From Acidobacteriota bacterium (GTDB lineage Bacteria; Acidobacteriota; Aminicenantia; UBA2199): 5,229 nucleotides of DNA. The position numbers were made by a program, and so were the translations under genes. The notes below the pieces were generated by a model. The model was not told the origin of the DNA and did no database searches. It was given only the letters and a program-made list of their open reading frames with translations. This document shows, in pieces, positions 1 to 5,229 of this stretch (position 1 is its first letter; each line of letters begins with the position of its first letter). The stretch is from positions 1 through 5,229 of the forward strand of contig JAKAGC010000362.1 of the NCBI GenBank assembly GCA_021817755.1, in the 5' to 3' direction.

Positions 1-29
1 TTGACATTGAAGCGAATTAATGATATTTT
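1..29 (+). promoter_or_regulatory. Sigma70-type promoter of the tRNA-Leu gene
   Basis: A perfect -35 box TTGACA lies at 1-6. After a 17-bp spacer comes the -10-like hexamer TATTTT at 24-29. Transcription would begin near 36, about nine bases before the mature tRNA 5' end at 45, so only a short leader needs removing by RNase P. Near-consensus boxes at ideal spacing suit a stable-RNA gene. The window begins exactly at the -35 box, so an UP element cannot be judged. Confidence 0.7.
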
Positions 30-44
30 CATTACATGACGATT

Positions 45-126
45 GCGAAAGTGGCGGAATTGGCAGACGCGCAAGATTTAGGTTCTTGTATCGCGAGGTA
101 TGGGGGTTCGAGTCCCCCCTTTCGCA
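45..126 (+). tRNA. tRNA-Leu (anticodon UAG)
   Basis: A complete class II tRNA can be folded by eye. The acceptor stem pairs GCGAAAG (45-51) with CTTTCGC (119-125), followed by discriminator A126. The anticodon stem CAAGA/TCTTG encloses loop TTTAGGT (77-83), placing anticodon TAG at 79-81, which reads CUA and other CUN leucine codons. A long variable arm of about 13 bases with a GCGA loop (around 89-101) is typical of Leu and Ser tRNAs. The T arm is GGGGG-TTCGAGT-CCCCC (102-118). The bases after A126 are GTG, so CCA is not encoded and must be added by tRNA nucleotidyltransferase. Its own promoter lies at 1-29, and I see no clear terminator hairpin directly after it. Confidence 0.96.
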
Positions 127-202
127 GTGCTGTTTTTCAGACAAATAAAATTTCACTCTTGTTGGATTGGACTAAATCTGGACGGATTCGAGAGGTTTTA
201 AT

Positions 203-283
203 ATGAGTCGATGGGGTCAAAAATTACAATTTAACCTTCGCACTCTAAATAATAGTTTTTTCAAAAGGGAATCAATAACGTGA
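203..283 (+). CDS. Possible 26-residue upstream ORF coupled to the NlpC/P60 gene
   Basis: An ATG at 203 is preceded by the SD-like AGAGG (191-195) and opens 26 codons (MSRWGQKLQF... ending ...KRESIT), closing at TGA 281-283. That stop overlaps the GTG start at 280 as GTGA, the usual arrangement for translational coupling. The peptide is polar and basic, has no recognisable motif and is unlike any family I know. It could be a coupling leader peptide for the downstream gene or a chance ORF. A frameshifted N-terminus of the peptidase is less likely, because the peptidase already has a sensible hydrophobic N-terminus of its own. Confidence 0.3.
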   Translation: MSRWGQKLQFNLRTLNNSFFKRESIT

Positions 284-744
284 AATATAAAGAAAAGGTA
301 CAAAAAAAAATTACTCTGCTAATTATTTTTATATCGCTTTTCAGTTTTATATTACTACCGGAACAAGATGAGGTAAGTAATATCCGGGGGAAAATAGTGG
401 AACTGGCAAAAAGCCTGACAGGAATTCGATATAAATATGGTGGTCTCGATATCGATGGATTTGACTGTAGCGGTTTGGTGCATTATGTGTACAATTGTTT
501 CGGAATCGAATTACCACATTCATCAAAAACTCTTTCCAAATTGAGAGATAAAGTGAACCTATCAGAAATCAAACCGGCGGATATACTGATCTTTAAACTG
601 GGCCGTAGATGGCATTCAGCCTTATATATTGCGGATGATTTGTTTATTCATGCGCCAAGTAGAGGAGAAAAAGTCAGAACCGAAGGATTGAACGAATACT
701 GGAAAAAACGCTTTAAATGTGCACTTCGAATATTGCCCGAATAA
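280..744 (+). CDS. Exported NlpC/P60-family cysteine peptidase
   Basis: The family cleaves peptide cross-bridges or stem peptides of peptidoglycan, typically gamma-D-Glu to diamino acid bonds, outside the cytoplasm. The 154-residue product has a basic N-terminus and a hydrophobic stretch (about 11-26) that serves as a signal peptide or membrane anchor; no lipobox Cys is present. The catalytic domain spans about 35-152. The YGG...DGFDCSGLV block places the nucleophile at Cys63, RRWHSALYI gives the catalytic His112, and FIHAPSRG supplies His124 as the third polar residue. The length is that of a minimal single-domain enzyme with no SH3b or LysM targeting module, so it may act locally at the membrane. 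The GTG start follows AAGGGA (265-270) with a nine-base spacer and yields the export signal. No good promoter is visible immediately upstream. The exact cleavage bond cannot be read from sequence. Confidence 0.9.
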   Translation: MKYKEKVQKKITLLIIFISLFSFILLPEQDEVSNIRGKIVELAKSLTGIRYKYGGLDIDGFDCSGLVHYVYNCFGIELPHSSKTLSKLRDKVNLSEIKPADILIFKLGRRWHSALYIADDLFIHAPSRGEKVRTEGLNEYWKKRFKCALRILPE

Positions 745-764
745 CTTTTTTTCACAAATAGCGG

Positions 765-793
765 TTGCAAATGAATTTCATTTGATATATACT
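765..793 (+). promoter_or_regulatory. Sigma70-type promoter for the secreted protein gene at 869
   Basis: TTGCAA (765-770) and TATACT (788-793) are separated by exactly 17 bp and match the -35 and -10 consensus well. Transcription would start around 799-801, leaving a 5' leader of roughly 70 bases before the ATG at 869. A 17-bp palindrome fills the spacer (listed separately), suggesting that the promoter is controlled. Confidence 0.65.
768..784. promoter_or_regulatory. Operator-like palindrome inside the promoter spacer
   Basis: CAAATGAA and TTCATTTG form 8-bp perfect inverted arms around a single central T. The palindrome overlaps the end of the -35 box and fills nearly all the space to the -10 box at 788. 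This is where a dimeric repressor would block RNA polymerase. No T-run follows, so a terminator for the preceding gene is unlikely. The regulator is unknown and no regulator gene of that kind is in the window. Confidence 0.45.
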
Positions 794-797
794 ATAT

Positions 798-868
798 GCG
801 ATGTTCGATTAAATGGCATCGCGGAAGCGTTCTTACTTCGATATAGAGGTTATATCCGGAGGTAATAT
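798..868 (+). promoter_or_regulatory. Structured 5' leader and Shine-Dalgarno region of the gene at 869
   Basis: The leader starts with a 6-bp stem GCGATG/CATCGC (798-803 with 817-822). Just before the start codon is a second stem, GATATA/TATATC (840-845 with 851-856), with a five-base loop. A strong SD, GGAGGT (858-863), sits five bases before ATG 869. The decamer GAGGTTATAT (846-855) is nearly repeated as GAGGTAATAT (859-868), so a second SD-like core lies in the hairpin loop. The stems are short and AT-rich; no known riboswitch is recognised. Confidence 0.35.
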
Positions 869-1696
869 ATGGCTAAAAGATGGCTGGGCTGTTTTTTGAT
901 AGGTATATTCATTATAACTATGTCCCTTGCTTTTCCCCAGGAATCAGCTGCTCCAAGCGGAGGCGGGATCACTTTAAATTTTAACATGCACGATATTTAC
1001 CTGGCAGCTTATATTCTCCGTGCAAAAAATGAACCAATGGCCGATGAATACAAAAACGATTTAACGGCATTACAATCCTATATGGAAGAGGTCTCCAAAG
1101 AATCTTATGACCAGTTAATGACTGTCGGGTGGGAAGATATCCGCCCGGATTATATGAACTCCGATAAATTAGAAAAACTTAAACCGTTTTTTGTGGAAGC
1201 GGCTAATGCTCCTGCTTTCCCTAAACTTTTATCCCAAACCCAATCTTTTGCAATTTCCAGTAAAGAAGAGTGGGAAAAGAACTATGAAAAATCATTGGGA
1301 ATTATTAAGGAGTTAACGGGCCAGAATTTAAATCAATCATTTACACTTTATTTTACTCACCCGGGGATAAAAAACAATGCAAGTCTCCCAAACGGTATAT
1401 TGTTATGGGGGCATAAAGAAGAATGGGCAAATTATGCAACTTGCGCGATCTGGTACGAAATTTTAAAATCAATACTTGGTGGTGATAAAATTACTCAAGC
1501 TGTTCTGGAATTATTGTGCTTCGATCATTTAAAAACTCAGCTTAATGGTGGAGAATATCCCCCTCTCTGGAATGACGATCCATCCTTAAAAGAAATGAAA
1601 GAGATTATCCTCCCGGAATGGAAATTGTATTTGACAACGGTAACCAATAAGAATATCAAAACATTTCTGGAGCAAATGAAGAATAAGCTTCAATAA
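869..1696 (+). CDS. Secreted protein of unknown function, possible degenerate zincin-like metallopeptidase homologue
   Basis: The 275-residue product starts with a clear signal peptide: basic MAKR, then a hydrophobic core at about 5-21. Cleavage is plausible after the Ala at 21 or at 27-28, so the mature protein should lie in the periplasm or outside the cell. The body is mostly helical and has no family I can name firmly. The segment FTHPG...ILLWGHKEEWANYATCAIWYEILKSI (162-202), followed by ELLCFDHLKTQLNGGEYPPLW (214-234) and ILPEWKLYL (247-255), resembles secreted putative Zn-peptidases in which the WYEILK site would read WHEILH (HExxH). Here the histidines are Tyr196 and Lys200; only Glu197 remains. 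If this alignment holds, the protein has lost zinc catalysis and may bind or sense. The start is certain: GGAGGT lies five bases upstream. It has its own palindrome-bearing promoter and a likely terminator at 1716-1755, so it is probably monocistronic. Confidence 0.75.
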   Translation: MAKRWLGCFLIGIFIITMSLAFPQESAAPSGGGITLNFNMHDIYLAAYILRAKNEPMADEYKNDLTALQSYMEEVSKESYDQLMTVGWEDIRPDYMNSDKLEKLKPFFVEAANAPAFPKLLSQTQSFAISSKEEWEKNYEKSLGIIKELTGQNLNQSFTLYFTHPGIKNNASLPNGILLWGHKEEWANYATCAIWYEILKSILGGDKITQAVLELLCFDHLKTQLNGGEYPPLWNDDPSLKEMKEIILPEWKLYLTTVTNKNIKTFLEQMKNKLQ

Positions 1697-1715
1697 TACT
1701 CATATAAATAAACCT

Positions 1716-1755
1716 ATCCTCATTTTAACAAAAGTAGTTGAATGATTGGATTTTT
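1716..1755 (+). terminator. Likely rho-independent terminator, possibly bidirectional
   Basis: The 59-bp gap between the convergent stops holds an imperfect hairpin. ATCC (1716-1719) pairs with GGAT (1748-1751), TCATT (1720-1724) with AATGA (1741-1745), and TAAC (1726-1729) with GTTG (1737-1740), around a seven-base loop. T1725 and T1746-T1747 are bulged. A run of Ts through 1755 follows on the plus strand, as expected for ending the gene at 869. On the minus strand the hairpin is followed by a weaker T-rich tract, so it could also end the opposing operon. The stem is AT-rich and therefore only moderately stable. Confidence 0.5.
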
Positions 1756-3024
1756 CTATCTTACAATAATATAGATATCTGTATTTCCCCAAAATTTACC
1801 ATGATCCGTAAGAACAAAATTTAATTTGACATCAGAACCTGCGGGTACACGTTCGGTAATATCGAGAGGCATACGCTTGACACCTTCCGGAAGTAATCCA
1901 CCTTCAGGCTGAAAATCGGAATTCATAATACCGCTGTATTCGACGCCATTGATGACAAGCATATCATCGACACCCCACTTCCGTATCCCGTTGGGATCGC
2001 CGGCAATGAAAACCCGTTGATTGGCTTCGCGGCGAATAGTAATCGAATTCTTAGTGAATCCCCATTTGTTTGACTTATCGACTGAATCCGGGGCACTACT
2101 TCTGATTTTCAGGATCACACCGGTGAATACTCTTACTGAACTTGTCTTCGGGGCAACTGCTGATTTTTCATCCGATTTCACTATAGGAGGATTTGAAGAC
2201 GCGGCACTGGGTTTTAATGGATCGGATGAATTCTGTTTAGAAGAATCCTTTTTATCCGCATCGGTTTTATTTTTTTGCATACGAAAATAAAGAACTTCAT
2301 CATCACGTAACACTTTAAGAAGAGCTTCCTGTTGTTTTCCGGAAAATATATTATTGCGAGTTTTTAGAAGAACATTTTGATTTTCTATTTTTTGTCCATC
2401 GATTTCACTAACAATATCTCCAAGTTGAAATCCAGCTTCTTTCAGAGGCCCGGGAGAGATACGTGAAATTTGAACACCTTTTTCGACTGTAACCCAATTG
2501 ACTCCAAACCTGTTATTATTACCTAAGATAACAAGTGCTGCTGACGGTTTCGTTTCAGTAATAGGTTCTGTCGTGGAAGTGGTCTCCACAGGAATGGTCG
2601 TATCTTTCTGAGGTTCCTTCACTTCTTTTTTCCCGGTATCAACCGGATGGCTATCAGAAGTTGAAGTAACTATGGGTTTCTCTTCAATTGGTTTCTGGGG
2701 TTCAATTGGAGGAGTGTGACTGGTTACAAGCCATATAACAGCAACAATTATCACTATCATTCCCGCAGGAACAGCAGCCAATAACCAGCGTGGTTTAACA
2801 CGTTCAACTAATGAATGCAAAAAAGTCTTAAGGGAATCGGAGAATCGCCCGAATTCCACGTAACGATACGAGCAATTATTACATTTAAAGGCAGTTGCAG
2901 TAACAAATCTGGCTTTTAATCGTTCATCAAAAGTCAGGTCATCGGTTTGCTGAACGGAAAAACTCCTACAGTGTGGGCACCTTGTAAATTTTTCTTCGAT
3001 TACAACTTTAAAATCATCATTCAT
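1756..3024 (-). CDS. Zinc-ribbon, single-TM, PDZ-domain envelope protein downstream of bactofilin
   Basis: The 422-residue multidomain protein is not a named family I recognise. Residues 14-56 form a zinc ribbon (CPHC at 16-19, CNNC at 48-51). One TM helix spans about 81-101. It is preceded by Lys/Arg (VERVKPR), which places the N-terminus in the cytoplasm and the rest in the periplasm. A Pro/Thr/Lys/Glu-rich linker (104-160) leads to a PDZ domain (about 162-250) with the classic run ISPGPLKEAGFQLGDIVSEIDG. A second Ser/Lys-rich linker (251-296) leads to a C-terminal domain (297-422) with WGVDDMLVINGV and PLDITERVPAGSDVKL. These recall jelly-roll sugar-binding folds of the GH2 type, but that is inference. 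No protease or transglycosylase motif is seen, so a scaffold or adaptor role is likely. It starts 33 bp after the bactofilin stop, with only a weak AAGA-like SD, which suggests coupling to that gene. Confidence 0.8.
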   Translation of the reverse strand: MNDDFKVVIEEKFTRCPHCRSFSVQQTDDLTFDERLKARFVTATAFKCNNCSYRYVEFGRFSDSLKTFLHSLVERVKPRWLLAAVPAGMIVIIVAVIWLVTSHTPPIEPQKPIEEKPIVTSTSDSHPVDTGKKEVKEPQKDTTIPVETTSTTEPITETKPSAALVILGNNNRFGVNWVTVEKGVQISRISPGPLKEAGFQLGDIVSEIDGQKIENQNVLLKTRNNIFSGKQQEALLKVLRDDEVLYFRMQKNKTDADKKDSSKQNSSDPLKPSAASSNPPIVKSDEKSAVAPKTSSVRVFTGVILKIRSSAPDSVDKSNKWGFTKNSITIRREANQRVFIAGDPNGIRKWGVDDMLVINGVEYSGIMNSDFQPEGGLLPEGVKRMPLDITERVPAGSDVKLNFVLTDHGKFWGNTDIYIIVR

Positions 3025-3057
3025 TGTCTTATTTTTCGTCTATTAATTTAGAAATAT

Positions 3058-3441
3058 TTAGTCATCGATGTTTATTTTTCCTTTAAACATTGCGCCTTCT
3101 TCGATCACCAGTTTTTCGGACTTAACAGTACCCGAAAATTTCCCCTGGGAAGAAAGTTCCAGTTTATTAGAAGCATTAATCACACCTTCTAGTTCGCCTT
3201 CGAGCCGTACGGATTCGGCTGTAATATCACCTTCCACGAAACCATTTTTCCCAATGGTAAGGGTTTTAGTAAGCTGGATATTCCCTATCACTTTACCGTC
3301 TATAGTGAGTAATTCATCGGAAGAAATTTTTCCTTTGATTTGCATGGATTTACCGAGATAAGATCTGGAAGTATTCTCTGACGGATATGAAGATGGTTTC
3401 CCAATTTGCGTTTCACGCTGCGATGCAGAATTAAAAGCCAT
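3058..3441 (-). CDS. Bactofilin (polymer-forming cytoskeletal protein)
   Basis: Bactofilins self-assemble without nucleotide into filaments or sheets on the inner face of the membrane and position cell-wall enzymes, for example BacA with PbpC in Caulobacter and CcmA with Csd proteins in Helicobacter. The 127-residue product is of typical length. It has a polar, Ser-rich N-terminal tail (1-30), then a beta-helix core (about 32-125) of repeating short strands with regular glycines: IKGKIS, IDGKVIGNI, IGKNGFVEGDI, LEGELEGVI, SSQGKFSGTV and EEGAMFKGKI. The C-terminal tail is almost absent. The start is well supported: ATG at 3441 follows AAAGGAGA with a six-base gap. It is the first gene of a likely operon with the zinc-ribbon/PDZ protein and is divergent from the sensor kinase. 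I give no symbol because several names (bacA, bacM, ccmA) are used for paralogues. Confidence 0.93.
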   Translation of the reverse strand: MAFNSASQRETQIGKPSSYPSENTSRSYLGKSMQIKGKISSDELLTIDGKVIGNIQLTKTLTIGKNGFVEGDITAESVRLEGELEGVINASNKLELSSQGKFSGTVKSEKLVIEEGAMFKGKINIDD

Positions 3442-3507
3442 ACGTATTCTCCTTTGACGTGTAATCCACTACTCAATAATAAATAACCTCTATTTATTAA
3501 ATTTTAA

Positions 3508-3535
3508 TTATTATTTAAAAAAAAACGGATGTCAA
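3508..3535 (-). promoter_or_regulatory. Candidate promoter of the bactofilin operon
   Basis: On the minus strand a perfect TTGACA (3535-3530) is followed, after 16 bp that include a nine-base T run, by TAATAA (3513-3508). The surrounding DNA is so AT-rich that the exact -10 is uncertain; ATAATA or AATAAT one base either side would also serve. It leaves a leader of roughly 60 bases to the ATG at 3441. Confidence 0.5.
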
Positions 3536-3583
3536 TAGGTTTTGAGTTAAAAAATTAAATTTGTATAAATTTTCTATCAATAG

Positions 3584-3612
3584 TTGACTTTATGGATGGG
3601 TTTTCATATTAT
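3584..3612 (+). promoter_or_regulatory. Promoter of the sensor histidine kinase gene
   Basis: TTGACT (3584-3589) and TATTAT (3607-3612) are spaced by exactly 17 bp. Transcription would start near 3619, about 15 bases before the GTG at 3634, leaving just enough room for the AGAGG SD at 3624-3628. Its -35 faces away from the bactofilin -35, with about 48 bp of AT-rich DNA between them, where one regulator could affect both. Confidence 0.6.
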
Positions 3613-3633
3613 AAATTAGTGTGAGAGGTAAAT

Positions 3634-5229
3634 GTGTCTGGTGTGAAATTTATCTTTAGTGAGGTTAGGAAATATTTTTTGCGTTACAGGGCTATACTTT
3701 TTATATTGGGTCTTGCAATATTGAGTGTAATTGGAGTAATTCATCTTTTTAATATTTCAAACAAAAGTAATGTAGATTTAATAACTCATTCTTCTATTCG
3801 TTCGGCCAAGAAAGCATTTACAGATCTTGGAACGAATATGCAGAATATGTTATCTGCCGCTATAGAAGCTCTCTCTGCAAACCAGGAAGTAGCAGAAGCG
3901 TTTGCTCAAAGAGATCGCGATAAACTCTATAACCTGGCTTATCCTGTTTTTAAGGAACTAAAAAGACAGAATAATATCACTCATATGTATTTCATTACCC
4001 CGGAACCACTTATCCAGGTTTTTCTCAGGGTGCATACTCCCCATTTATTTAATGATCCGGTAAACCGTCCGAGTGTAGCGACTTGTGCACGGACTAAACG
4101 GTTGGCATTCGGATTCGAATTGGGAATGACGGCACTGGCTTTCCGGGTGGTTCACCCGTTTTATTATCAAAATCAATTGATCGGGTATTTGGAATTAGGC
4201 GTCCAGGTAGAAGACTTCTTTAAACTTCTAAAGCACCAGACAGGTAATGAATATGGAATTTTATTTCAAAAAAAATATGTAAATCCAATTCAATGGGAAT
4301 CGATCCGCAGAGAAAAAAAGCTCCGTGATAACTGGAACGATTATGAATATTTCATCCTGGTGGATATGACCTTTCCTTCGGGGTGGTTGGGGCAATTCCA
4401 ATCCCGTCTTTCCAACCTTGAAAATATACCGGATGATGGAGTTGTCCTGGATCAAATTGTAAAGGATCACACACATTACATTAGAGGAATCTTCCCATTT
4501 TCGGATATTTTGGGCAAAAAAGTTGGAGGTGTTTTTTTTCTAAAAGATATATCTCCAATATATGGTGCAATGAAAATACAAAAAGAACGGGTTGTTTTTA
4601 TGCTTCTCTGGTTTATGGGGATAATGACTTTTTTTATGCTCTTCTTGCACAAGCGAGCTGAAAAAGAATTACGAAAATACCGTACCCGTCTTGAAGAAAT
4701 GGTAAAAGAGAGCACATCTGAATTATTGGATACCAACAGGAAACTCAATCTGGAAATAAGAGAACATAAAGAGGCCCAAAACGCATTGGAATTTGAATGC
4801 CGGGCACGTGAAGATGCAGAGAAAAAACAAATCGAAGCGGTAAAACATGCAGAACGTGCAGCACGTCTTGCCTCTATCGGGGTTATGGCCGCAAGTATCA
4901 CCCACGAAATAAATCAACCGTTAAATGCTATCAAAGTAACCGCCGACAGCATCCATTACTGGCATAAAAGAAACCCGGGAGTATTACCTGAACCCTTTAC
5001 GGATCAATTAAATATTATTACCAGAAGCGTAAAACGCATTGTCGAAATAATTCAGCATATGAGAACCTTCTGGGTCATCCCCCATGCACCGGAAATCGCG
5101 GAAGTTAATTTTAACAAGGCGATTCATAATGCATTTTCGCTGACCAGGCAACAGCTTCATGCGCATGGAATTAAAGAACAAATGAAATTCTCTTCTGATC
5201 CATTATTGATAAAAGGCAACCTGGTACAT
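3634..5229 (+). CDS. Membrane sensor histidine kinase with double-Cache-like sensor (3' end truncated by window)
   Basis: The 532 residues present form the N-terminal part of a two-component sensor kinase. TM1 (about 20-38) and TM2 (about 320-339) flank an extracytoplasmic region of about 280 residues. Its features ITHMYF (115-120), FLRVHTP (130-136), FELGMTAL (161-168), VVHPFYY (172-178) and IGYLELG (183-189) match the dCache_3-type ligand-sensing fold. A charged coiled coil (about 341-412) links to a HisKA domain with the H-box ITHEINQPL, phospho-acceptor His424, of the DctB-like type that often pairs with NtrC-type regulators. The sequence ends at KGNLVH, just where the ATPase N-box should begin, so the catalytic domain lies beyond the window. 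The GTG start follows AGAGG with five bases between; the frame is closed by TGA at 3622-3624, so no earlier start exists. The ligand and partner regulator are unknown. Confidence 0.9.
   Translation, partial: MSGVKFIFSEVRKYFLRYRAILFILGLAILSVIGVIHLFNISNKSNVDLITHSSIRSAKKAFTDLGTNMQNMLSAAIEALSANQEVAEAFAQRDRDKLYNLAYPVFKELKRQNNITHMYFITPEPLIQVFLRVHTPHLFNDPVNRPSVATCARTKRLAFGFELGMTALAFRVVHPFYYQNQLIGYLELGVQVEDFFKLLKHQTGNEYGILFQKKYVNPIQWESIRREKKLRDNWNDYEYFILVDMTFPSGWLGQFQSRLSNLENIPDDGVVLDQIVKDHTHYIRGIFPFSDILGKKVGGVFFLKDISPIYGAMKIQKERVVFMLLWFMGIMTFFMLFLHKRAEKELRKYRTRLEEMVKESTSELLDTNRKLNLEIREHKEAQNALEFECRAREDAEKKQIEAVKHAERAARLASIGVMAASITHEINQPLNAIKVTADSIHYWHKRNPGVLPEPFTDQLNIITRSVKRIVEIIQHMRTFWVIPHAPEIAEVNFNKAIHNAFSLTRQQLHAHGIKEQMKFSSDPLLIKGNLVH

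Noticed and set aside
102..199. tRNA 3' end as an integration attachment site
   Set aside because: No direct repeat of the tRNA 3' end is found elsewhere in the window (only an 8-base resemblance at 187-193), and no integrase or phage gene is present.
127..202. Promoter for the NlpC/P60 gene
   Set aside because: TTGGAC at 167-172 has no acceptable -10 at 16-18 bp, so I could not support a promoter here.
725..753. Possible terminator after the NlpC/P60 gene: TTCG/CGAA stem followed by seven Ts
   Set aside because: Only four base pairs with a nine-base loop, and the stem overlaps the end of the coding region; too weak to call.
2021..2290. Plus-strand open frame of 89 codons antisense to the PDZ protein
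   Set aside because: It lies wholly inside a well-supported multidomain gene, has no SD and encodes no recognisable motif.
3068..3361. Plus-strand open frame of 97 codons antisense to the bactofilin
   Set aside because: The product is Ser/Pro-rich, as expected from reading the complement of a beta-helix gene; the bactofilin on the other strand is certain.
4261..4917. Minus-strand open frames (71, 141 and 64 codons) opposite the sensor kinase
   Set aside because: The plus frame gives a continuous kinase with TM2, coiled coil and H-box; the antisense products are Cys/Ser/Phe-rich without family features.

Overview
The window comes from an AT-rich bacterial genome. The protein families point to a diderm (Gram-negative type) bacterium: there are exported proteins with N-terminal signal or anchor segments, a bactofilin, a membrane-anchored PDZ protein and a Cache-type sensor kinase. 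Nothing allows a confident taxonomic placement. The tRNA gene does not encode its 3' CCA, which fits several phyla outside the well-known enterics. I see no mobile element, CRISPR array or phage gene.

Layout from left to right. A near-consensus sigma70-type promoter (1-29) drives a complete tRNA-Leu(UAG) gene (45-126). A short possible upstream ORF (203-283) follows, its stop overlapping the GTG start of an exported NlpC/P60 cysteine peptidase (280-744). Next is a well-formed promoter with a 17-bp near-perfect palindrome in its spacer (768-784). It precedes a secreted protein of 275 residues (869-1696) that looks like a metallopeptidase-fold protein whose zinc-binding histidines have been replaced. 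An imperfect hairpin with a T-run (1716-1755) separates this gene from a converging minus-strand pair: a bactofilin (3441-3058) followed 33 bp later by a 422-residue protein (3024-1756) made of a zinc ribbon, one TM helix, a PDZ domain and a C-terminal beta-rich domain. Across a 192-bp AT-rich divergent promoter region, a sensor histidine kinase with a double-Cache-like extracytoplasmic sensor starts at 3634. It runs off the right edge just before the N-box of its ATPase domain.

How the genes may work together. The bactofilin and the zinc-ribbon/PDZ protein probably form one transcription unit: a cytoplasmic polymer plus a membrane protein reaching into the periplasm. With the NlpC/P60 peptidase nearby, the window has a cell-envelope flavour, but a shared pathway is inference. 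The two best leads are the bactofilin-linked multidomain membrane protein and the exported protein with a degenerate zincin-like motif under a promoter carrying an operator-like palindrome.
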